A stretch of DNA of 64,000 nt from Holothuria scabra (Eukaryota; Echinodermata; Holothuroidea; Aspidochirotida; Holothuriidae). Below are positions 57,030 to 64,000 of this stretch, piece after piece (within the stretch, counting starts at the first letter, position 1; the number at the start of each line of letters is the position of its first letter). A program made the position numbers and the translations under genes. The stretch is from contig CM074179.1 in NCBI GenBank assembly GCA_037179385.1, forward strand, positions 7,192,001 to 7,256,000, read 5' to 3'. The notes under the pieces are model-generated. The model had not been told where the DNA came from, ran no database searches, and saw only the letters and a program-made list of their open reading frames with translations.

Positions 57030-57760
57030 TAAGAAAACTAAAGTTTTAATTTTTGACAATAAAAGACACAACGATCCAAATATTTATCTACGCCTTGGAG
57101 GCATCTCTATCAAGCCGTCGCCATTCACGAAATTCTTAGGGATCTTAATTGACAATAAACTGAACTGGAAAGAACACATTTCTCATATTACTTAAACAAT
57201 AGCCCGTGTAAATGGTATTATTTATAAAACCAAGAATTTTCTTCCTAAAAGTGTGCTCATTTTTATTTATAATGCTTTAATCCTCCCGCATCTCAATTAT
57301 AGCTTGTTACTTTGGGGAAGCGCTCATAAGACCATTTTAAATAATTTACATTCCTTACAAAAGAAGATCATTAGAAATATTCATAGTGTCCCATACAATA
57401 CTCATTGTACTCCTTTGTTTGCGGATTCTAATATTCTAAAAATTTTCGATCGATAGCTATCAAGTTGGGATATTTATGTACAAATTTCATAATGGACTAC
57501 TACCTGAAAGCTTTGATTCGTTTTTTGGGGTGCAATTGCGACTTCCACAATTATAACACCCGGTCAAAAACTCTGTACATGTAGATTATTCTAGAACAAA
57601 ACTCAACCAATTTCAAATTCGCAGTCTTGGAGCTTTCCTCTAGAATTCACTTCCAAGTGTCAGTAATTAAAGACTCTAAATCCGTGCATCATTTTAAAAC
57701 ATCACTCAAGCGTTATATCCAAGCTTCATTAATCAAATTTAGCTAACTTTTTCAAACCTT
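57030..57760 (+). pseudogene. Non-LTR retrotransposon 3' fragment
   Basis: Encodes, with stops and shifts, KPSPFTKFLGILIDNKLNWK, then IYNALILPHLNYSLLLWGSA and LHSLQKKIIRNI, the connection and thumb region of a jockey/CR1-like reverse transcriptase, followed by a decayed C-terminus. Different in sequence from the 13-kb and 27-kb elements, so it is a third lineage. Confidence 0.8.
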
Positions 57761-58414
57761 TTTTTACCCATTGCTCGTATTCTTCTTAAGGAATTATCAT
57801 CTTAATTTCACAACGTATTGCTTCGAAACATATATTACATGTAAATAAGTGCTTTGCTTCTGCTAAATCAAATGTATATTCGTGCATAGTTTGTTCCGCA
57901 ATTTCATCAATATCGTTTATTTCCTTTCTGTACCTACTCTTTGTTCCTTGGTTGATGTTGTGTTGTCGTTATATCAGTTGTCTTGTATTTTTTCTTTTCT
58001 AAAAGGGATCAGACTTGAAAAGCCCTGCTTATTCTGATTCCTCTACCCTATCACATCTAAATTTTAGTAAACTATATAACCTGTTTAAGTCAGCTTCAAA
58101 GTTTTTCAAAGTATTAGAAAGTATTTCCACTTCTCCATGTTGTTCTATTGTTTGATTCTTAATTATATTATAACATAATCTGTTTTTGTTGTTTGTGTTT
58201 ATGGTAGAAATAAACTTGAAACTATTTCAAAGAGTCAAAGAGCTCTCATTGGAGAAAATTTGGAATTCTATGATACACAATTTATATCCAGAATGCAAAA
58301 CTGCATTGAGGTTTCGATGATACATAAATGTTCCATTTCAAATAATCCCATCCTGTACCATTATCTTCTCATTCAAATGTTATTCTAACATGTTGAAAAA
58401 AAATAAATTTGTTA
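57761..58414. other. Probable retrotransposon 3' flank
   Basis: AT-rich, no clear boundary or tail. No gene. Confidence 0.3.
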
Positions 58415-58640
58415 TACCACATGACCTTTGACCCCCACCACCAAAAATAGGGATATTTTCTCATCATAAGTATTCACATACCACATGTAAAATCTATTGA
58501 AGTCTCCCACCTTTAGATGTGTTAACACCTAACAAGGTTGTCATTCATATTTTGACAACCAGTGACCCTAGATAACATTTGACCTCCATGAAAGCCCTAG
58601 TTGGAAAACCATACAAACAGACAGAAAGCTATCTTGAAAT
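58415..58640 (+). repeat. Decayed tandem-core repeat
   Basis: acatgacctttgacccccacc, aaaaatagggatat and aacatttgacctcc match the 59340 array cores in order, with divergence. Confidence 0.5.
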
Positions 58641-59339
58641 ATTGCAATTTCAAAAGGCTTCCAGGCTTCCAAAAATGACTCGAAAAATAGGAATCATGCA
58701 AACCTTACTTTGAGTGGACCCTTCTCATGCTAGAGTAAACCTAAAAAAACCATGGTACAATCAAGAAATGACATGATGATGGTTTTGATGGTTGATGGTT
58801 GAGGGTTGATGGTTTTGTATATATATCTGCAAAAAGTCCTGAGAATTCACAACACTCTAAATTAAGGCCCCTGCGCCATATCCTTTCCAGCTGAAAGGTT
58901 TAATAATACTATTAAGACTTTGTTGAGGTTTAGATTACAGTGCAGAGGTTTGCAACCCCATAAATATTGTAGAGTTGAGACATTATTTTGCAATGGCATA
59001 CGTAACACTAATATATATGGGAGAACTTTTGAACAGCTTCTCATAACACTAATATATATGGGAGAATTTTGTAAGTTTTCACCCGCTCCAGATACCACCC
59101 TGCTACCAAAATATGCTGCTGCTTTATATCATGTTCTAGAACAACTAAAATATTGGAAGAAACTTAAGCAAGAATAAAAATAAGAAGGAAAACTTTCACC
59201 ACTGCACAGCGAAATTTCCCAGTATAGGCCTAGCCTAAGGATATTACACAGGAACATACATGTGTAGGATAGGTTCAAAATGTACATATATGCTATACGT
59301 TAGGCAATGGCAAAAGTGCCAAGACATTAGACATGCTAA
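58641..59339. other. Unassigned sequence with a 41-bp-spaced direct repeat
   Basis: taacactaatatatatggga occurs at about 59004 and 59045, preceded in the first case by atacg and in the second by ctcat. A tgatggttga run lies at 58783-58815. The frames here are repeat-derived. Confidence 0.4.
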
Positions 59340-60175
59340 AGAATTTTAGACTTTGATCGCTGGTGACCCAGATGACCTTTGACCTCCCCAAAACAAAAGG
59401 GACCACCTTCTGACTATAACACATACACATACCAAATGTGGAAACTCCAAGTTTCCTATCCTGAGATATCGTGCTAACAAGACTTTCAGATTTTGACCCC
59501 GGGTGACCTCAGATGACCTTTGAGTCATCCAAAAACACTAGGGACCATCTTACGACCATAACGCATCCACATACCAAATATGAAAACTATCAAAGTTTCC
59601 TCCCTTGAGATATTGTGTTAACGAGATTTTCAGACTTTGACCCCATGACCCCAGATGACCTTTGACCTCCACCAAAAACAATATGGACCATCTTCTGACC
59701 ATAACGCATGCACATACCAAATATGAAATCTATCCAAGTATCTTCCCTTGAGATATTGTGTTGACAATATTTTCAGACTTTGACCCCTGGTGACCCCAGA
59801 TGACCTTTGATCTCCTAAAAAAATAAACGGAACCATCTTCTGACCATAACGCATCTACATACCAAACATGAAATCTATCCAAGTTTCCTGTTCTGAGATA
59901 TCGTGCTAACAAGATTTTTTAGAAATTGACCCCCGTGACCGCAGATGACCTTTGACCTCCGCCACAAACAATAGGTTCTTCCTCTTAATATGGTCCACTC
60001 ATGTACCAAGTTTGAAAACTGTCAGACATTCCTATCTTGAGATATCGTGCTAACAAGCAAAGTGTCACAAACGCACACACACACCCACACACACACACAC
60101 ACCTACACACACATACACACATACATACACACGCCATCATGATTGCATAGGTTTCTCTTATCATCGAAACCAAAA
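59340..60175 (+). mobile_element. Second tandem-core element ending in (CA)n and a hairpin
   Basis: Five units of about 143 bp with cccagatgacctttgacctc, a gaccatcttctgaccataacgc stretch and gagatatcgtgctaacaag, then an imperfect (CA)n at about 60073-60132, then gcataggtttctcttatcat / gaaacc before aaaaataac. Same order and strand as 5760-6480, but with its own core variant, so the two arrays expanded separately. Confidence 0.68.
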
Positions 60176-61478
60176 ATAACAATATAGCTGCCACTGCCTC
60201 TTGATCTGTTGATGATGTGGTGTCACATCTTGTAAATATTCTATTTTGTCATTTCTAGAGCTCGGAAAAGTTTACCAAACTGACTTAAGACCGAAAATCA
60301 ATGTATTTCACACTGCATTTTGCGGAAATCATTTCTTTTTGGGGAATTGGAAAAATAATAATGAAAGGGTTTTTTATCCGGGGAGTGGGGACAGAACCAT
60401 TCCGCTTCTAACACCTATGCAACTGCTTTCAAGAAGAAAAACATTTTACTCGAAGGACCAAAAGAGAGAAGTTTGATAGAAATTTGATGCCTGAAAGCGA
60501 ACTGTGGGTATGGTAGGCGGTGTCACTGCCTCTTTCCTTTTGCCTGATTTTTTCAACATAGAAAAGGGGAGACTAAATATATGATTGCTCTATTCCTTGC
60601 AGAAGGGAGACAAGTGAGAAAGGGGGGGGGGACGCAAGAGGGGACGGGGTGGGGGAACAAGGTCGAAATTCTTGGGGACAGGGAAAACGGGAGTGTCCCA
60701 AAATCGATTTATTTTTTGTTTCGTATTTTTTATTTATTTTATTTATTTTTGAAAGCGCAACTATGGTTTGCCCAGTTGTAATATTTAGTCGAAATTAGTG
60801 AGTCTGGAAATCTATTCTTTTTTTCGCTAAGAACTAATGGAAAAGAAAAACATGTTTATCGAATGCCTTAGAGATGTCATGTGGAGTTGTCATCACATAA
60901 TTACTTTAGAGAGGACAGATTGTGTGATAAAATGTTCAATAATATGATGCATGAACTACATCCACCTATACTCAAAGGCACGCACATCTGAATACTGTCC
61001 CATCGCTGTCCTTCATCACTTCCCTTTCGATTGTATACTTCTCTTATGGAAACTCATACCAATTAGACTACCAATTGTATATTGAACTCAATGGAGTTGA
61101 CTATACCATTAATTTTATAGTCATCCACGGCATTAAAAACGTTTGTTGCAAACGCACTGGAGTGCGTTCAAAAAGTTTTATTTCCATTACTAAAGAATAT
61201 ACCCAGTAGAACAATTTACAGAAAGTTCAGTCAAAAATACTGATAAAATCAGCATACAACTCTCAATTCAGTTCGACACATTTAGGTTACGATTCAAGTT
61301 CGCTCACCTGTGGTAACAACTAAAAATCCCTCAATAACATCGGCGTAAAATACAAAACACTGAAAGTAGAATATTGTGACCTTTGCGTTTTGACATCCAG
61401 TCATATGGAAAGTGATGGGAAGTTCAAGACTCCAATGCAAGAAAGGTGAAACAAACGTCGCTATAAGTTTACACTTAC
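60176..61478. other. Unassigned sequence
   Basis: G runs at 60622-60630. No defended gene. The minus-strand frame at 61294-61478 is discussed under findings. Confidence 0.35.
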
Positions 61479-61700
61479 CACTAATGCCATTGTCTCCAAG
61501 ATTTAAGAGAATCACGATGAGCGTTGAGGTTGTGGGACCATAGAAGTACTGCCTCGGATCAGAGGTTGTACTCGGATCCGAGGTAGTACTTCCATGGACA
61601 GAATCGCAACGGTCTTGAGGGAACTTGCTGCAAAATCGGGATTCATCGTAATGATTGTGACCAAAGTTTTGACTGTCAGGAGGTTTCACGATAACCCCGC
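61479..61700 (-). CDS. Possible exon of an unrecognised gene
   Basis: An open stretch bounded by a plausible acceptor (GGCCTTCAG|GC) and a strong donor (AGTG|GTAAGTG). It would encode a Cys-bearing polar part with a repeated STTSDP unit, then a hydrophobic stretch including TSTLIVILLNLGDNGIS. No family recognised, and no partner exon in matching phase was found, so it may be chance. Confidence 0.18.
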
Positions 61701-61959
61701 CTGAAGGCCAAGCCGTTGAAGAGCGTGATAAAACGTAGGAACAATAAACCTTGATAGAGCATAACAGAACGTATGCCTAATGCGCCGTCGGTAGTCCTTG
61801 CTGCATTGTGACACACGATTCCTCCTAGATGCATTGAGAAGCGTGGTTTATTTATTCACGCACTGACTCGATCTGCCATAGTCGTACTGCAGCATTTCAG
61901 TGTCAGTGAAGGAGAGGGGTGTAGAAAATGTTTTGCTCGAAAACGTAAATCTGCCCGAA

Positions 61960-62290
61960 AAACTATCTAAGCGGAGCGACATCATCAGTTTTTTTTTTTG
62001 CAAAATCAGCCCCTTAGACAGTCAGAAATGGCATTTCCACAGCTGATATATGTAGAGTATAAGCTGTCGATATTTTGAACTTTCCTTTTGTGATAAAACT
62101 TTCATTTCTATTAAATTAGAAAACTGCAAAATTGATCAGAAAGCTAATAGAAATGTTCTTTACCCGGAAAATTTATTTCTGTCAAAAGACTAAGCGGAGC
62201 TAGGGCACCACTTGTTGGTAGGGAGCGTACAGAAAATTTTGAAAAATCGCGACCTCTCAGAGAGTCGAATGGTATTTCCCAGGCTTTTAA
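61960..62290. repeat. Satellite units related to 35325-36000
   Basis: ctaagcggagcgacatcatca at 61968 and ctaagcggagctagggcacc at 62191, each followed by gaaaatt-like sequence, a cagtc word and atttccca.gct. About two units, spaced about 220 bp. Confidence 0.7.
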
Positions 62291-62616
62291 GTAGAAACGC
62301 GTCTGGTAGCTAAATTCACGATCTATATGCTGAATTGATGAAACTGTCTATGTGCAGATGAAACTTCCCGAGTTCTTGGCTCTAAATGACTCTATTTCTA
62401 ACACCTTTTAAAAAATGTCACGTTTCAAGGTGGGTATCAATGAATTTTCAGGCAGACTTGATTTATGGGAAGACTTATGGGAAGACATTCTCAAAATGTA
62501 TAATTTTATGTAACTGGAAAAAACCCAACTCGGTTTTTATTGCCTTTGTCCAAATTTCTGCTGTAGATGTGGGGTAGGTGGCAAACTATTTAGTTCTGCG
62601 ACTGAACTGTCCCGTT

Positions 62617-62789
62617 CATAGGCGTATATACGCGACGGGGATGCAGGGGACACTCACCTTCCCAATTCGGGCAATAGCGGTTGGCCTATTCGGGCAAAAC
62701 ATGGGCAAAGCATGATAAACGGTGAAATTATCCGGGCAAAAAATACTCTTGCCCCCCACCCCATAAAAAAATTAGCCCGTACGCCTATG
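62617..62789. mobile_element. Miniature element, CATAGGCGTA ends
   Basis: Left end CATAGGCGTATA and right end, inverted, CATAGGCGTACG. The flanks GTCCCGTT (62609-62616) and CTCCCGTT (62790-62797) match at seven of eight positions, as for hAT. The interior has repeated attcgggcaa words. Ends of the same type are seen near 39715 and 63575. Confidence 0.7.
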
Positions 62790-62797
62790 CTCCCGTT

Positions 62798-63746
62798 TGC
62801 CGGCGTGTAATTACAATTTGGCAGTTGAAATCTTCGCACAACTTTTTTCATTCTTCGCCCGAATGTTTTACCATATCTAACGAGGTTTTTGCGAGAATCA
62901 GGCTACAGTATAAAGTAGGGCTGAGGAAGACCATTTACAAAAGGCTCCTCTAACGTGTCGAAGGTCCTTGATACCTTTTTCATTTTTCATGTAAATTTTA
63001 TTTTGAAAATAATATGTTTTGTTTTGCGGGCAAAGTTTTCAAAGAATTGAAATACCGGTAATCGGCCATTACGGGCATTGTCTTTCGTAAGATTTAGAAA
63101 AAAAAGCTCTGAGCCACGAATGTTTCTCTTTAGTAATAATAGGCTTCCCAAATTTGCCTCGATATATTTTTTAATCATTTTAATTTTTTATACATATGTT
63201 ACCATGACTGTGAAACTTTTCTATTTTGCGAGCAAATGTATGAAACAATTTGGATTTTCCACCATTTGGGTGATTGTGCGCGAAAGGCTGTGAAGCAAAG
63301 TTCACGAAAAACTTTGTGGTCCTGACGGAGTGTGTAGCGAATTTTTGTAGTCTTGTTAAATTTTCTTGAAAATCTTAGCGTGCCTAAAATGCTTCCCCCC
63401 TTTTGGGGCGCATATCTTGTTCAAATTTTGGGCCTTTTTTAGATTTTTTCTGATTTGCTAAAACTATGACAATTTCATAACTTCAAGTGGCTGCCCGAAC
63501 TCTTTCAGAATTCCTGCCCGAATGTTATGTCTTGCGAGAATTTTTGGGAGGCAATCTGTCCCCTCCCCTGCCTCGTACTCCTATGCAGAGATCAAAGTCT
63601 TCGATGTTCATGAATCCATTTTCAAATATTTAACGTGAAATACATTGTTGCAGATGAACACACGGAGTCTGCAAGCTGTAGATGTGTGACAAGACTGATT
63701 CTAAGATCAAAGAATGTGGCACATCGATACTTCAATTGGCCAATAC
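62798..63746. other. Unassigned sequence
   Basis: Words such as gcccgaatgtt and the end-like cctcgtactcctatg (63573-63587) suggest decayed members of the CATAGGCGTA family. No gene. Confidence 0.35.
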
Positions 63747-64000
63747 ACTGTTAAAAATTTCTGTAAATTTACAGACTGTTTTTAACTTAAACTTTTTTGT
63801 ATTTTACTTTAAATAGAGATTTTCTGTACCTTTACAGGCACTTTGTATTGCTACATAACAAGGTTGTTTAACATGTATTTTCTGTTTATTTGAAAAACCA
63901 TTTCTGTCTGCTTTTTTAACCAAATTTTACTGCTTTGTAAAAATTTTCTGTAAATTTACAGAAATTTTAACATTTTTTTGTATTTTTCTGATTTCACATA
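63747..64000. mobile_element. Miniature element running off the right edge
   Basis: Opens acactgttaaaaatttctgt followed by aaatttacag, and the word ttctgtaaatttacagaaat recurs at 63948. Repeated ttttctgta and tttttgtatttt words in both orientations suggest a palindromic miniature element. The right end is outside the window. Confidence 0.45.

Noticed and set aside
1..64000. CRISPR array, bacterial operons, ribosome-binding sites
   Set aside because: Regular repeats here are eukaryotic satellites or transposon cores without unique spacers and cas genes; the split genes rule out a prokaryotic reading.

Overview
This is a eukaryotic window, AT-rich, intron-bearing and crowded with repeats. I infer a marine deuterostome invertebrate, perhaps an echinoderm such as a sea cucumber. 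The inference rests on split genes with canonical splice sites, jockey/CR1-like non-LTR retrotransposons, many hAT-like miniature elements with ends related to CAGTGGCGTAGCC and long G runs beside them, a tRNA-derived SINE, and tandem-core elements ending in (CA)n like those known from marine invertebrates. No sequence search was possible, so the species is not established.

The only well supported host genes are two tandem paralogues of a membrane-anchored serine beta-lactamase-like hydrolase, both on the minus strand. Gene 2 (47557 to 38865) is complete: seven coding exons, all GT-AG introns, 444 residues, with SxxK, catalytic Tyr and C-terminal glycine-loop motifs. Gene 1 starts at 12553 or 12427; exons 1-4 are at 12279-12553, 9439-9602, 8222-8358 and 2105-2330, and the rest lies beyond the left edge. 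Exons 1-4 have the same lengths and phases in both genes, so they arose by duplication of an intron-bearing ancestor. Gene 1 differs in two ways: intron 1 needs a GC donor, and exon 1 has an in-frame upstream extension that repeats the hydrophobic N-terminal segment.

The left 13 kb is gene 1 plus its introns, with a TTAA-flanked miniature element, a hAT-like element, a tandem-core (CA)n element and SINEs, and is strikingly rich in TACTGTA/TACAGTA. From 13 to 19.3 kb lie two head-to-tail copies of one non-LTR retrotransposon. One has a long open reading frame. The other is split by a 2.9 kb terminal-inverted-repeat element that carries a multimeric array headed by the 5' end of U2 snRNA, a 65-bp minisatellite, and a nested GC-rich TTAA-flanked element. 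From 19 to 38.8 kb is an intergenic repeat desert with decayed retrotransposons, a 0.8 kb duplication, a hAT element with a perfect 8-bp target duplication, a tandem satellite and a miniature family carrying TGACGTCA. Gene 2 fills 38.9-47.6 kb, and each of its introns 1-4 contains repeat material. From 47.6 to 64 kb is intergenic: a 650-bp palindromic foldback element, a 508-bp nested tandem array, another retrotransposon fragment, a second tandem-core (CA)n element and further miniature elements.

Apart from the two hydrolase genes I found no protein gene I can defend. Most other open frames are short, begin at non-ATG codons, or lie inside repeats.
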